Assembly: GCF_002944405.1 (NCBI RefSeq)
Contig: NZ_CP024307.1
Location: 3,515,001-3,579,000, forward strand
Direction: 5' to 3'
Source: Sinorhizobium fredii
GTDB taxonomy: Bacteria; Pseudomonadota; Alphaproteobacteria; Rhizobiales; Rhizobiaceae
Length of the DNA stretch: 64,000 nt
The position numbers and the translations under genes are program-made. Numbering within the stretch: the first letter of the stretch is position 1; every line of letters starts with the position of its first letter. Below are positions 48,277 to 57,103 of the stretch, in pieces. Below the pieces are notes generated by a model. That model saw nothing but the letters and a program-made list of their open reading frames with translations, was not told the origin of the DNA and ran no database searches.

Positions 48277-49817
48277 TCATCGGCGAAATCCATGCCCCAA
48301 AGGCTGTGCCCGCCGTCGGCATCGAGACCGTCGAGATGACGATGCGCTTCGGCTCCTTCACCGCGCTCGACCACGTGTCGATCAAGGTGCCGGCCGGCAC
48401 CTTCCATGCGCTTCTCGGCGAAAACGGTGCCGGCAAGTCAACGCTCGTCAAGTGCATCATGGGCTTCTATCACCCGACCTCCGGACAATTACAGGTCGAT
48501 GACCTCGAAGTGGCGATCGCCTCGCCTCGCGACGCGGCGGCTCACGGCCTGGGCATGGTCTATCAGCATTTCACGCTGGTCCCGTCGCTGACAGGGGCGG
48601 AGAATCTGGCAATCAGCCGCGCGCAGGTGCCGGCGATCATCAACTGGTCGAAGGAGAAGAAAAAGCTCTCCGCCTTCATGGAGACGATGCCCTTCGACAT
48701 CCCGCTCGACCGTCCAGTGAGCGAACTCGCCGCCGGCGAGAAGCAGAAGCTCGAGATCATCAAGCAGCTCTATCTCGGGCGCCGGTTCCTGGTGCTCGAT
48801 GAGCCGACCTCTGTTCTCACTCCGGCGGAGGCCGACGACATGCTGGGCCTCGTGCGCGGCATGACCGAGCGCGGTGAGCTGACGGTCCTGATGATTTCCC
48901 ACAAGTTCCACGAGGTGACGAAGTTCGCCGACGCGGTGTCCGTACTCCGACGCGGTAGACTTTCAGGCACCGGCAGGGTATCCGAGCTCTCCACCGCGGA
49001 TATGGCGGGGATGATGATCGGTGACGTCAAGCTCGCCGAACTGGACACGCGCCTGCCCGTTTCCCCGGACGCCGCTCCGGTGCTCGCGGTCAAGAAGGTC
49101 AAGGCACCGGACCGGACCGGCCTGAAGCCGATCGAGATCGATGATCTGGTCGTTCGCTCCGGGGAGATCGTCGGTATCGCGGGAATTTCCGGCAATGGGC
49201 AGAAGGAGCTCTCCGAGGTTCTCGCCGGCCAGCGCACGGCCGAGGGGGCGGTCATCGTCAAGGGAAAGCGCTACGGCGCAACGCGGCTCGAGACCAGGGC
49301 AAACAACGTCCGCTTCATCCCGGAAGAGCCGCTCAACAATGCCTGCGCCCAGAAGATGACGGTGACGGAGAACCTCGCCTTCCGCACCTTCGACCTTGCA
49401 AAGAACGGCAGCGACGCGATCTGGCTCGACGCACGCGGCATGAAGAAGCGGGCGACGGCGCTGATTTCCGAATTCAAGGTGAAGACCGCCTCACCCGCCT
49501 CGCCGATTGCAGCCCTTTCGGGCGGAAATGTCCAGCGAGCCGTGCTGGCGCGCGAACTGTCGGGCGAGGTCGATCTCCTGATCGTGTCGAATCCCTGTTT
49601 CGGCCTGGACTTCTCAGCGGTCGCGGAAATCCGCACCCGTATCATGAAGGCCCGCAATGCCGGCACTGCGGTGCTGCTGATGTCCGAGGATCTCGATGAA
49701 TTGATGGAAATGTCGGACCGGATCATCGTCATGTCGGACGGCAAGCTCGTCTACGAGACGCCGATCCGCGAGGCGGACGTCGCCATCATCGGCGCGCACA
49801 TGGCGGGGCACCACTGA
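48273..49817 (+). CDS. BMP-type ABC transporter ATPase (two ABC domains)
   Basis: 514 aa with two ATPase domains, as in the sugar/nucleoside importers. Domain 1: Walker [16 protein letters not shown] and Walker [16 protein letters not shown], with signature [16 protein letters not shown]. Domain 2 has degenerate Walker A ([15 protein letters not shown]) and signature [16 protein letters not shown], usual for this class. Its position between two hydrolase genes shows that uptake and hydrolysis share one message. Confidence 0.93.
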   Translation: MIIGEIHAPKAVPAVGIETVEMTMRFGSFTALDHVSIKVPAGTFHALLGENGAGKSTLVKCIMGFYHPTSGQLQVDDLEVAIASPRDAAAHGLGMVYQHFTLVPSLTGAENLAISRAQVPAIINWSKEKKKLSAFMETMPFDIPLDRPVSELAAGEKQKLEIIKQLYLGRRFLVLDEPTSVLTPAEADDMLGLVRGMTERGELTVLMISHKFHEVTKFADAVSVLRRGRLSGTGRVSELSTADMAGMMIGDVKLAELDTRLPVSPDAAPVLAVKKVKAPDRTGLKPIEIDDLVVRSGEIVGIAGISGNGQKELSEVLAGQRTAEGAVIVKGKRYGATRLETRANNVRFIPEEPLNNACAQKMTVTENLAFRTFDLAKNGSDAIWLDARGMKKRATALISEFKVKTASPASPIAALSGGNVQRAVLARELSGEVDLLIVSNPCFGLDFSAVAEIRTRIMKARNAGTAVLLMSEDLDELMEMSDRIIVMSDGKLVYETPIREADVAIIGAHMAGHH

Positions 49818-50485
49818 TGGAGGAGATCAAGGCAGAACCTTTTCCGTTCCGGTTCAACCGAAAGGCCGTCGCCCTTGTCGTAATCGATATGCAGCGAGAC
49901 TTCATGGAGGAAGGCGGCTTCGGCGCCAGCCTCGGCAATGACGTCTCGCAGCTGATGAAGATCGTGCCCGACGTCAAGCGATTGATCGAGGGCTTTCGCG
50001 CCGCCGGCCTGCCCGTGATCCACACCATGGAATGTCACCATCCCGACCTTTCCGATCTGCCGCGTGCCAAGCGCGAGCGCGGCAGCCCGCGCTTGAGGAT
50101 CGGCGACGAGGGTCCGATGGGACGCATCCTGATCGCTGGCGAACCGGGCACCGCGATCCTGCCGGAGCTTGCGCCCATCGATGGGGAGACGGTCATCGAA
50201 AAGCCTGGCAAGGGCGCCTTCCATGCAACTCCGCTCGACGACATCCTCAAGGAGCGGCGTATCGCCCAGCTCGTCTTCGCCGGTGTCACGACGGAAGTCT
50301 GCGTGCAGACGACCATGCGCGAGGCAAACGACCGCGGCTACGAGTGCCTGCTCGTCGAGGAGGCGACGGAAAGCTACTTCCCCGAGTTCAGGGCCGCAAC
50401 CATGGCGATGATCCGCGCCCAGGGCGCCATCGTTGGGTGGACGGCGCACCTTGCGGATGTGCTCAAGGGGGTTGCCCATGCCTGA
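49817..50485 (+). CDS. second isochorismatase-like cysteine hydrolase, candidate triuret hydrolase
   Basis: 222 aa. Triad Asp24 ([17 protein letters not shown]), Lys129 ([15 protein letters not shown]) and Cys162 ([18 protein letters not shown]). Related to the BiuH-like gene but clearly a different subgroup: [17 protein letters not shown] replaces the BiuH segment. A known pathway uses two enzymes of this family, TrtA (triuret) and BiuH (biuret), so this may be the triuret step; another ureide or carbamoyl amide is also possible. Its ATG shares a base with the ATPase stop. Confidence 0.7.
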   Translation: MEEIKAEPFPFRFNRKAVALVVIDMQRDFMEEGGFGASLGNDVSQLMKIVPDVKRLIEGFRAAGLPVIHTMECHHPDLSDLPRAKRERGSPRLRIGDEGPMGRILIAGEPGTAILPELAPIDGETVIEKPGKGAFHATPLDDILKERRIAQLVFAGVTTEVCVQTTMREANDRGYECLLVEEATESYFPEFRAATMAMIRAQGAIVGWTAHLADVLKGVAHA

Positions 50486-50825
50486 AACGACACGCGAGAG
50501 CCTGACCCAGGGAAGCTGGCGCGAACTCGAATTCGAGCCGTTCCGCGACGGCGTTATGATTCACTGGATCAAGCACTTCGAAGGCGACCAGCCGGCCGTG
50601 GCCCTGCTCCGCTACGAGGTCGGCGCTTCCGTGCCGCGTCACCGGCATGAGGGCCTGGAGACGATCCTGGTGCTTACCGGCACGCAGTCCGACGAAAGCG
50701 GCGACTATGGGGCCGGAACCTACATCGTCAATGCCGCCGGCACGGAACATTCCGTCTGGAGCGATACCGGCTGTGCCGTGCTGATTCAATGGGATCGGCC
50801 GGTAACAATGCTTCAAGGAAAGTGA
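50478..50825 (+). CDS. single-domain cupin
   Basis: 115 aa. A ChrR-type cupin: [20 protein letters not shown] carries the first metal motif (two His and Glu), and [20 protein letters not shown] the second with a His. It overlaps the hydrolase gene by 8 nt and precedes atzF by 4 nt. May bind a metal and an intermediate, or be a small isomerase/decarboxylase; unknown. Known biuret clusters, as I remember them, do not require it. Confidence 0.8.
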   Translation: MPETTRESLTQGSWRELEFEPFRDGVMIHWIKHFEGDQPAVALLRYEVGASVPRHRHEGLETILVLTGTQSDESGDYGAGTYIVNAAGTEHSVWSDTGCAVLIQWDRPVTMLQGK

Positions 50826-50829
50826 AACT

Positions 50830-52635
50830 ATGACAGACGGACAGGCTTTCGACATTGCTTCTCTTCACGCCGCCTATCGGTCGGGTTGGGGCGTGGCCGA
50901 GACGATCGAGAGTGTTTTCGCGCGCATCGTGGCCGTCGACGATCCCGGCATCTTTCTATATCTCGCCGATCGCAGCGAACTCCTCGATGAGGCCACCGCT
51001 CTCGGCGCATTCGATCCTGTCGCCAAACCGTTGTGGGGCATTCCCTTCGCCGTCAAGGACAATATCGACGTGGCAGGCATGCCGACGACGGCCGCCTGCC
51101 CGGATTATTCTTACTTGGCCGAAAGGGACGCCACCGTTGTGCGGCTGCTGCGCGAGGCCGGCGCCCTCGTCATCGGCAAGACCAATCTCGACCAGTTCGC
51201 GACCGGTCTCGTTGGCGTGCGGACCCCTTATCCGGTGCCGCGCAACGCCATCGATCCAGGGCTCGTGCCCGGCGGATCGAGCTCCGGATCGGCGGTGGCG
51301 ACTGCCCACGGTATCGTCAGCTTCGCGCTCGGCACCGACACGGCCGGCTCGGGGCGCATCCCGGCCGGACTTAACAATATTGTCGGCCTCAAGCCGAGTA
51401 TCGGTGTCCTGTCGACCACGGGCGTCGTGCCGGCCTGCCGTACTCTCGACTGCGTTTCGATCTTCGCCTTGGCCGTCGCGGACGCCTATCGAGTTTTCCA
51501 AGTCGCCGCGCGACCCGATGCGACCGACTGCTATTCCCGGGACATTGCGCCGAGGGGCGGTCTCTCCTCGCCACCAGTCCTCAAAATCGGCGTTCCGACA
51601 ATGGCGGACCGACGCTTCTTCGGCGATGCACTCATGGAGAGCGCCTATGATGCGGCGCTTGAAACACTGCGCTCAGTGGGGCATCAGACCGTCGAACTCC
51701 CCTTTGCCGATTTCTATGCCACGGCCGCGCTTCTCTACGAGGGTGCCTGGGTGGCCGAACGCTATGCGGCGGTCAAGGACTTCTTCAATGCGAACGAGCC
51801 GAGCTTCCACCCTGTGACGCGAAAGATCTATGGCGCTGCCAAGGCACTATCGGCGGCGGATGCCTTCGAGGGTCTCTATGCTTTGCAGGCGCTGAAACGA
51901 AAGGTCGCGCCGCTCATCGCCTCCGTCGACATGATCTGCGTTCCGACAGCGCCGACGCATTTCACACGTACGGGGGTCGAAGCAGAACCGATCCGTGAAA
52001 ACGCGCGGCTCGGCACCTATACCAATTTCGTCAACCTCCTGGACATGTGCGGCATGGCAGTGCCGACCGGTCTCAGATCCGACGGTCGACCGGCGAGCGT
52101 CACCTTGCTCGCGCCTGCCGGCAAGGATCACCTGACCGCGTCGCTCGCTGCCGAACTGCATCGCCTTAGCTCCCTGCCGCTCGGCGCCACGGGATGGCCG
52201 CAGCCGGCGAACTATCTTCCAGCCGAAACCGACGAGGACGATCTGACAGAACTGGTTGTCGTCGGCGCGCATCTTTCCGGCATGCCCTTGAACGGCCAGT
52301 TGCGAGACCTGGGCGCCAGATTTTCCCGGCGGGCGCTGACGGCCAAATGCTACAGGCTTTATGCTCTTTCGGGCACCGAGCCCGCGAAGCCCGGCCTCGT
52401 GCGTTGTCAGGAGAGTAGAGGTGCCCTGATTGAGGTTGAGGTCTGGAAGCTGGGGGCAGAAGCGTTCGGCCGCTTCGTCGCAGCAATTCCATCGCCACTT
52501 GCGATTGGCACCGTCCAGCTTGCCGACGGAACGGCCTGCAAGGGCTTTTTAGTCGAGCCCGCCGGCCTTGCCGGAGCTGCAGACATCAGCCGCTATGGCG
52601 GATGGCGTGCCTACATCGCCAGCTTGGCGTCTTGA
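50830..52635 (+). CDS. atzF: allophanate hydrolase AtzF
   Basis: 601 aa, the size of AtzF (about 605). The amidase-signature triad is Lys76 (GIPFAVKDNIDVAGMP), cis-Ser150 (VPGGSSSGSAVATAHG) and nucleophile Ser174 (GTDTAGSGRIPAGLNN). After about residue 460 comes the allophanate-hydrolase C-terminal domain (LVVVGAHLSGMPLNGQLRDL), absent from ordinary amidases. It splits allophanate to two ammonia and two CO2 (the C-terminal domain acting on the N-carboxycarbamate). Ends the biuret operon. Confidence 0.94.
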   Translation: MTDGQAFDIASLHAAYRSGWGVAETIESVFARIVAVDDPGIFLYLADRSELLDEATALGAFDPVAKPLWGIPFAVKDNIDVAGMPTTAACPDYSYLAERDATVVRLLREAGALVIGKTNLDQFATGLVGVRTPYPVPRNAIDPGLVPGGSSSGSAVATAHGIVSFALGTDTAGSGRIPAGLNNIVGLKPSIGVLSTTGVVPACRTLDCVSIFALAVADAYRVFQVAARPDATDCYSRDIAPRGGLSSPPVLKIGVPTMADRRFFGDALMESAYDAALETLRSVGHQTVELPFADFYATAALLYEGAWVAERYAAVKDFFNANEPSFHPVTRKIYGAAKALSAADAFEGLYALQALKRKVAPLIASVDMICVPTAPTHFTRTGVEAEPIRENARLGTYTNFVNLLDMCGMAVPTGLRSDGRPASVTLLAPAGKDHLTASLAAELHRLSSLPLGATGWPQPANYLPAETDEDDLTELVVVGAHLSGMPLNGQLRDLGARFSRRALTAKCYRLYALSGTEPAKPGLVRCQESRGALIEVEVWKLGAEAFGRFVAAIPSPLAIGTVQLADGTACKGFLVEPAGLAGAADISRYGGWRAYIASLAS

Positions 52636-52904
52636 AGCTTTCCCCGTGCTGATGGGCGAGTAGTAAGGGAGAGCGGCCTTGAACCTCGATTCTGCTCAAG
52701 ATAACTTTCGGGAGACCCCCGCCGAACTCGCGGCTCGTGACCACGTCTCAACGCACGAAAGCCGAGACGACAAGTTCGCCCCAAATGTTCTCGTAATAAA
52801 TATTGGTCGATTTGCTCAATTTGTAAGCAGTTGACGCGCAAATTAAAGGCATTAATTTGGCAAAACTTCCTCTTTACTTTAGGATGGATGGAACTATACT
52901 GGAC
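52636..52904. other. promoter region of the guanidine operon
   Basis: The gap between atzF and the riboswitch. AT-rich near the right end. A -10-like TATACT lies at 52895-52900, with a poor -35 at about 52872; transcription from it would begin just before the riboswitch. A TTGACG at 52831 is an alternative -35. A 51-codon frame from TTG 52679 is not convincing. Confidence 0.45.
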
Positions 52905-53012
52905 ATGTTTCTAGGGTTCCGATGCCGAAACAGACATGACTGGACCGAGAGAAACCTCCGGTGGGGAGACATCCACCGGGTCCACGGCGGGATAAAAGCC
53001 CGGGAGGCTCAT
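52905..53012 (+). promoter_or_regulatory. guanidine-I (ykkC) riboswitch
   Basis: All conserved blocks of the ykkC aptamer are present in order: TCTAGGGTTCCG (52910-52921), ACTGGACCGAGAG (from 52939), the variable GC-rich stem GGTGGGGAGACATCCACC, GGGTCCACGG pairing back to GGACC, and CGGGATAAAAGCCCGGGAGG (52988-53007). It sits about 90 nt upstream of the binding-protein ATG and binds free guanidinium. The downstream leader lacks a strong terminator; AGCCCC can pair with the GGGG of the ribosome binding site AAGGGGAACAG, so control of translation is plausible. Confidence 0.95.
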
Positions 53013-53101
53013 GCGGCGATGTCGTTGCTTTGGGAATCCCGCCTCGTGATTTCCGAAAATGAGCGCAGCTTGAGCCCCAAGTCGAACAAGGGGAACAGAC
53101 G

Positions 53102-54184
53102 ATGCGTTTCGGAAATGGCAGATTCGGTTTTCGTGCCCTCTCGGCCGCTCTCGGCCTCTCTCTCGCGCTACTCGCGGGCGGGACGCAGGCGCAGCCCAAG
53201 AAGGAATTCAATATCGCCTGGACGATCTATGTCGGCTGGATGCCATGGCCCTACGCGGCGGATGCCGGGATCGTGAAGAAATGGGCCGACAAATACGGCA
53301 TCACCATCAACGTCAAGCAGGTCAACGACTACGTCGAGTCGATCAACCAGTACACCGCCGGCGGCTTCGACGGCGTGACGGCCACGAACATGGATGGCTT
53401 GACCATTCCTGCCGCCGGCGGCATCGACACGACGATCCTGATCATCGGCGATTTCTCCAACGGCAATGACGGCATTGTCTCCAAGACCGCGAAGACGCCC
53501 GCCGATCTCAAGGGTGAGAGCATCAATCTCGTCGAACTGTCGGTCTCGCACTACCTGCTTGCGCGCGCTCTCGAAGCGGCCGGGCTTTCCGAAAAGGACG
53601 TGACGATCATCAACACCTCCGACGCCGACATAGTCGCCGCCTTCAAGTCGCCGGATACCTCGACGGTGGTAACCTGGAACCCGCTGCTCGCCGAGGTCAT
53701 GGCCGAACCCGGCTCCGCAGCGCTGTTCGATTCTATGCAGATCCCCGGCGAGATCATCGACACGCTGATGGTCAACACCGAGGTGCTCAAGGACAACGCC
53801 GACTTCGGCAAGGCCCTCGCCGGCATCTGGTACGAGACGATGTCGGTCCTGACGGACCCGGGCGAGAAGGGCAAGACCGCACGCGCCGCGATGGGCGTGA
53901 TGTCCGGCACCGACCTTGCCGGCTTCGAGACCCAGCTTGCGGCGACCAAGCTGTTCGCGACACCTCAGGAGGCGGTCGCCTTCACCGAGAGCGAGGACCT
54001 CATCAAGACGATGGACCTCGTCAGGACCTTCTCCTTCGACCATGGCCTGCTCGGCGCCGGCGCCGCGGACAAGGACGCCGTCGGCATCGCGTTCCCGGGC
54101 GGGCAGGTTCTCGGCTCGACCGACAACGTGAAGCTGCGCTTCGACGCCAGTTACATGAAGCTCGCTGCCGAAGGCTCCCTCTGA
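53102..54184 (+). CDS. guanidine-operon ABC transporter substrate-binding protein (NitT/TauT class)
   Basis: 360 aa with a Sec signal peptide (ALSAALGLSLALLAGGTQAQ within the first 31 residues). The mature part, AWTIYVGWMPWPYAADAGIV and TAGGFDGVTATNMDGLTIPA, belongs to the urea-amidolyase-associated group of NitT/TauT binding proteins often found under ykkC riboswitches. Ligand very probably guanidinium or a close relative, given the riboswitch and the ureohydrolase in the operon. Confidence 0.9.
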   Translation: MRFGNGRFGFRALSAALGLSLALLAGGTQAQPKKEFNIAWTIYVGWMPWPYAADAGIVKKWADKYGITINVKQVNDYVESINQYTAGGFDGVTATNMDGLTIPAAGGIDTTILIIGDFSNGNDGIVSKTAKTPADLKGESINLVELSVSHYLLARALEAAGLSEKDVTIINTSDADIVAAFKSPDTSTVVTWNPLLAEVMAEPGSAALFDSMQIPGEIIDTLMVNTEVLKDNADFGKALAGIWYETMSVLTDPGEKGKTARAAMGVMSGTDLAGFETQLAATKLFATPQEAVAFTESEDLIKTMDLVRTFSFDHGLLGAGAADKDAVGIAFPGGQVLGSTDNVKLRFDASYMKLAAEGSL

Positions 54185-54192
54185 CGCCGCTG

Positions 54193-54225
54193 CAGGGCAC
54201 GGACTGGCGCTTGCCCCCTGCCCTG
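54193..54225 (+). other. hairpin between binding-protein and permease genes
   Basis: Arms CAGGGCA (54193-54199) and TGCCCTG (54219-54225), 9 nt after the binding-protein stop, no T run. Probably a message-stabilising stem, like the one at 41743-41773. Confidence 0.6.
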
Positions 54226-54267
54226 TCGCCTTCGGCCCGAGATGTTCTCCAGAAGATGGGAAGACTC

Positions 54268-55092
54268 ATGCGACGCGCCATCAATGTCGTTCCGGGATCG
54301 GGAACGCGGATCCTGCTTGCCCTCCTGCCCTTCCTGCTAATCGCCTGCCTCTATGTCGTCGTCTCGGCCGAACGGCGGGCAGCAAATCCGGGCGACAAGC
54401 TGCTGCCGCCGATCACCGAAATGGCGACAAGCATGGACCGGCTGGCGACCGAGCCCGACCGCCGGTCGGGACATTTAACCCTCTGGTCGGATACCACGGC
54501 GAGCCTCCAGCGACTGTTCATCGGCCTCGGTGCGGCTGCCGCTATCGGCTTGGTGCTCGGGCTGACGCTCGGGTTGCTTCCGGTGGCAAGCGCCGGGCTG
54601 TCGCCGCTCGTCGCCGTCGTGTCGATGATCCCGCCGATGGCGATCCTGCCGGTGCTCTTCATCGTCTTCGGTCTTGGTGAACTCTCCAAGGTCGTGCTGA
54701 TCGTAATCGGCATCGCACCGTTCCTCGTTCGCGACCTCGCCATGACCGTCGCCGCCATCCCGAGCGAGCAGATCGTCAAGGCGCAGACGCTTGGCGCATC
54801 CACCTGGCAACTGATGCTGCGCGTAGCACTGCCTCAAGCGATGCCGCGGCTCATCGAGGCCCTCAGGCTATCACTCGGTTCGGCCTTCCTCTTCCTCATC
54901 TCGGCGGAAGCGATCGCCGCCGAGAGCGGCCTCGGCTATCGTATCTTCCTCGTCCGGCGCTATCTAGCCATGGACGTGATCCTGCCCTACGTCGCCTGGA
55001 TCACCCTCATCGCCTATTTTCTCGACTGGCTGCTGGCGCGTCTCTCCCGGCGCGCCTTCCCCTGGGCCTATGTCCGGGAGACGCGTCGATGA
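54268..55092 (+). CDS. guanidine-operon ABC transporter permease
   Basis: About 274 aa from ATG 54268 (GGAAG just upstream); ATG 54256 would add 4 residues. Inner-membrane permease of the NitT/TauT class with one N-terminal helix (ILLALLPFLLIACLYVVVSA), a large periplasmic loop and EAA-type loop AQTLGASTWQLMLRVALPQA. It overlaps the ATPase gene by 4 nt. Confidence 0.9.
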   Translation: MRRAINVVPGSGTRILLALLPFLLIACLYVVVSAERRAANPGDKLLPPITEMATSMDRLATEPDRRSGHLTLWSDTTASLQRLFIGLGAAAAIGLVLGLTLGLLPVASAGLSPLVAVVSMIPPMAILPVLFIVFGLGELSKVVLIVIGIAPFLVRDLAMTVAAIPSEQIVKAQTLGASTWQLMLRVALPQAMPRLIEALRLSLGSAFLFLISAEAIAAESGLGYRIFLVRRYLAMDVILPYVAWITLIAYFLDWLLARLSRRAFPWAYVRETRR

Positions 55093-55895
55093 GCGAGATC
55101 CGCGTCCACAATGTCTGGATGGAATATGGCGACCAGATCGTGCTCGAAAGCATCTCTGTCGACATCGCCTCCGGGGCCTTCGTCTCGGTCGTCGGCCCCT
55201 CGGGCTGTGGCAAATCCACCTTTCTCCGGATGATTCTCGGACAGGAACGGCCGACGCGCGGCGTCATCACGCTCGATGGAGCGGCGCTGCCGGGCGAACC
55301 GGGTCCGGACCGCGGCGTGGTCTTCCAGCGCTATTCGGTTTTTCCGCACCTGAGCGTTCTGCAGAACGTCCTGATGGCCTTCGAATTCGCCGAAAGCCTG
55401 TTCATGGCCAAGCTGTTTGGAGCGAAGCGAAAGGCGGCCACCGAGAGGGCGGAAGCGCTTCTTGAGGGCGTTGGCCTCAGCGAGCACGCTCGGAAGTATC
55501 CAAGTACACTTTCGGGCGGGCAGCAGCAGCGGCTGGCGATCGCCCAGGCGCTCGCCAGGGAGCCGAAGGTTCTGCTGCTCGACGAGCCCTTCGGCGCGCT
55601 CGACCCCGGCACGCGGGCGCAGATGCACGCGCTGATCAAGCCGCTTTGGCGAGAGCGCGGCATGACCGTGATCATGGTCACCCACGATCTCAAGGAAGCC
55701 TTCGGCCTCGGCACGCGAGTGCTTGCCTTCGACAAGCCGCGCATCGATCCGCAAGCGCCGGAGCGCTACGGCGCCCGCATCATCTACGACCTCGATTTGA
55801 GCCGCGACGGCCCCGTCCCGATCCTCGGCTTTTCGCGGCCGATCGAAGCCAACACGACATTCCAGGAAACAAAAAGGAGCATGCCCGATGCGTGA
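55089..55895 (+). CDS. guanidine-operon ABC transporter ATPase
   Basis: 268 aa. Walker A VVGPSGCGKSTFLRMILG, signature TLSGGQQQRLAIAQALAR, Walker B VLLLDEPFGALDPGTR, H-loop VTHDLKEAFGLG. Normal NitT/TauT ATPase; the C-terminal 50 residues (YGARIIYDLDLSRDGP and beyond) are typical of the ykkC-linked subgroup. It overlaps the ureohydrolase gene by 8 nt. Confidence 0.93.
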   Translation: MSEIRVHNVWMEYGDQIVLESISVDIASGAFVSVVGPSGCGKSTFLRMILGQERPTRGVITLDGAALPGEPGPDRGVVFQRYSVFPHLSVLQNVLMAFEFAESLFMAKLFGAKRKAATERAEALLEGVGLSEHARKYPSTLSGGQQQRLAIAQALAREPKVLLLDEPFGALDPGTRAQMHALIKPLWRERGMTVIMVTHDLKEAFGLGTRVLAFDKPRIDPQAPERYGARIIYDLDLSRDGPVPILGFSRPIEANTTFQETKRSMPDA

Positions 55896-57093
55896 ACCCC
55901 CAAGCCGCCAGTCCCGCTGCGCTGGCCCAATAGCGACGCCAGTTCGCGAGCGCCGCCACCACCCGGATTTCAACATCCTCGACAGCCAGGGATGGAAGGC
56001 GCTCGAGGCGGAGGCGACGCTTTCCGGCAAGGGCTGGGGACGGGAAAAGAAATGGGCGCTCGACATGGGCTTGCCGGGCTCTGAAAGCCTGACGGACAAG
56101 TCGATCCCGACGTTTGCGCGAGGCGAGCTGCCGCATTTTGCCGGGATCAATACGTTCCTGAAGGCGCCCTATGTCGAGAATGTCCGTGACGTCGGCAAGT
56201 ATGACGCCGCCGTGCTCGGCATTCCCTTCGACAGCGGCACCACCTATCGTCCCGGCACGCGCTTCGGACCTCAGGGCATCCGCCGCATCTCCGCACTCTA
56301 TACGCCCTACAACTACGAGATGGGCGTCGACCTGCGCGAGCAGATGACGCTCTGCGATGCCGGCGACGTCTTCACCATTCCGGCCAATCTCGAAAAAAGC
56401 TTCGACCAGATCACCCGCGGCGTCGCCCATGTCTTTTCCTCCGGCGCGCTGCCGATCATGCTCGGCGGCGACCATTCGATCGGCTTTCCCTGCGTGCGCG
56501 GCATTGCTGAATGCACCTCGAAACGCATCGGCATCATCCATTTCGACCGGCATATCGACATCCAGGAAAAGGATCTCGACGAGCGCATGCATACGACGCC
56601 CTGGTACTGGGCGACCAATCTGCCGAATGTCTCGCCGAAGAACCTTGTCCAGCTCGGTATCGGCGGCTGGCAGGTACCCCGCGATGGGGTGAAGGTGGCG
56701 CGCGAGCGCGGCACGAATGTGCTGACGATCGACGACATCGAAAAGCTCGGACCGGAGAAGACCGCGGAGATCGCGCTCGAACTCGCCTGGAAAGACGCCG
56801 ACGCCGTCTACATCTCCTTCGACGTCGACAGCATCGATTGCGGCTTCGTGCCTGGCACCGGGTGGCCGGAACCGGGCGGATTCCTGCCGCGTGAAGCGCT
56901 GAAGATCCTTGGGCTGGTCGCGGCAGAGGGCCTCTGCGGTCTAGAGGTCGTCGAGGTCAGCCCGCCCTACGACACTTCGGACATCACGGCGCTCTTCGGC
57001 GTCCGAGTAGTGGTGGAGGCGCTGGGGTCGATGCTGGCACATGGCAAACTCGGCTCCCATAAGCACCTGATCGACAAGCCGGTGAGCTTCTAA
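55888..57093 (+). CDS. gdmH: ureohydrolase, probable nickel-dependent guanidine hydrolase
   Basis: 401 aa, longer than agmatinase (about 300-320) by an N-terminal extension. Metal ligands: His196 (MLGGDHSIGF), Asp220-His222-Asp224 (HFDRHIDIQEKDLDERMHTT) and Asp312/Asp314 (SFDVDSIDCGFVPGTGWPEP). Agmatinases and arginases read DAHxD; the DRHxD form with QEKDLDERMHTTPW and the GTGWPEPGG segment matches the cyanobacterial guanidinase group as I remember it. GdmH hydrolyses guanidine to urea and ammonia with two Ni ions. The riboswitch and nickel genes in the same operon make agmatinase unlikely. Starts within the end of the ATPase gene. Confidence 0.88.
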   Translation: MREPPSRQSRCAGPIATPVRERRHHPDFNILDSQGWKALEAEATLSGKGWGREKKWALDMGLPGSESLTDKSIPTFARGELPHFAGINTFLKAPYVENVRDVGKYDAAVLGIPFDSGTTYRPGTRFGPQGIRRISALYTPYNYEMGVDLREQMTLCDAGDVFTIPANLEKSFDQITRGVAHVFSSGALPIMLGGDHSIGFPCVRGIAECTSKRIGIIHFDRHIDIQEKDLDERMHTTPWYWATNLPNVSPKNLVQLGIGGWQVPRDGVKVARERGTNVLTIDDIEKLGPEKTAEIALELAWKDADAVYISFDVDSIDCGFVPGTGWPEPGGFLPREALKILGLVAAEGLCGLEVVEVSPPYDTSDITALFGVRVVVEALGSMLAHGKLGSHKHLIDKPVSF

Positions 57094-57103
57094 GGAGACA
57101 GCT

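Noticed and set aside
52679..52834. 51-codon frame from TTG upstream of the guanidine riboswitch
   Set aside because: Rare start, weak ribosome binding site, no family; the region is better read as a promoter.
55888..57093. Plain agmatinase (speB)
   Set aside because: The variant metal motif, the longer N terminus, the guanidine riboswitch and the nickel genes argue for guanidinase.
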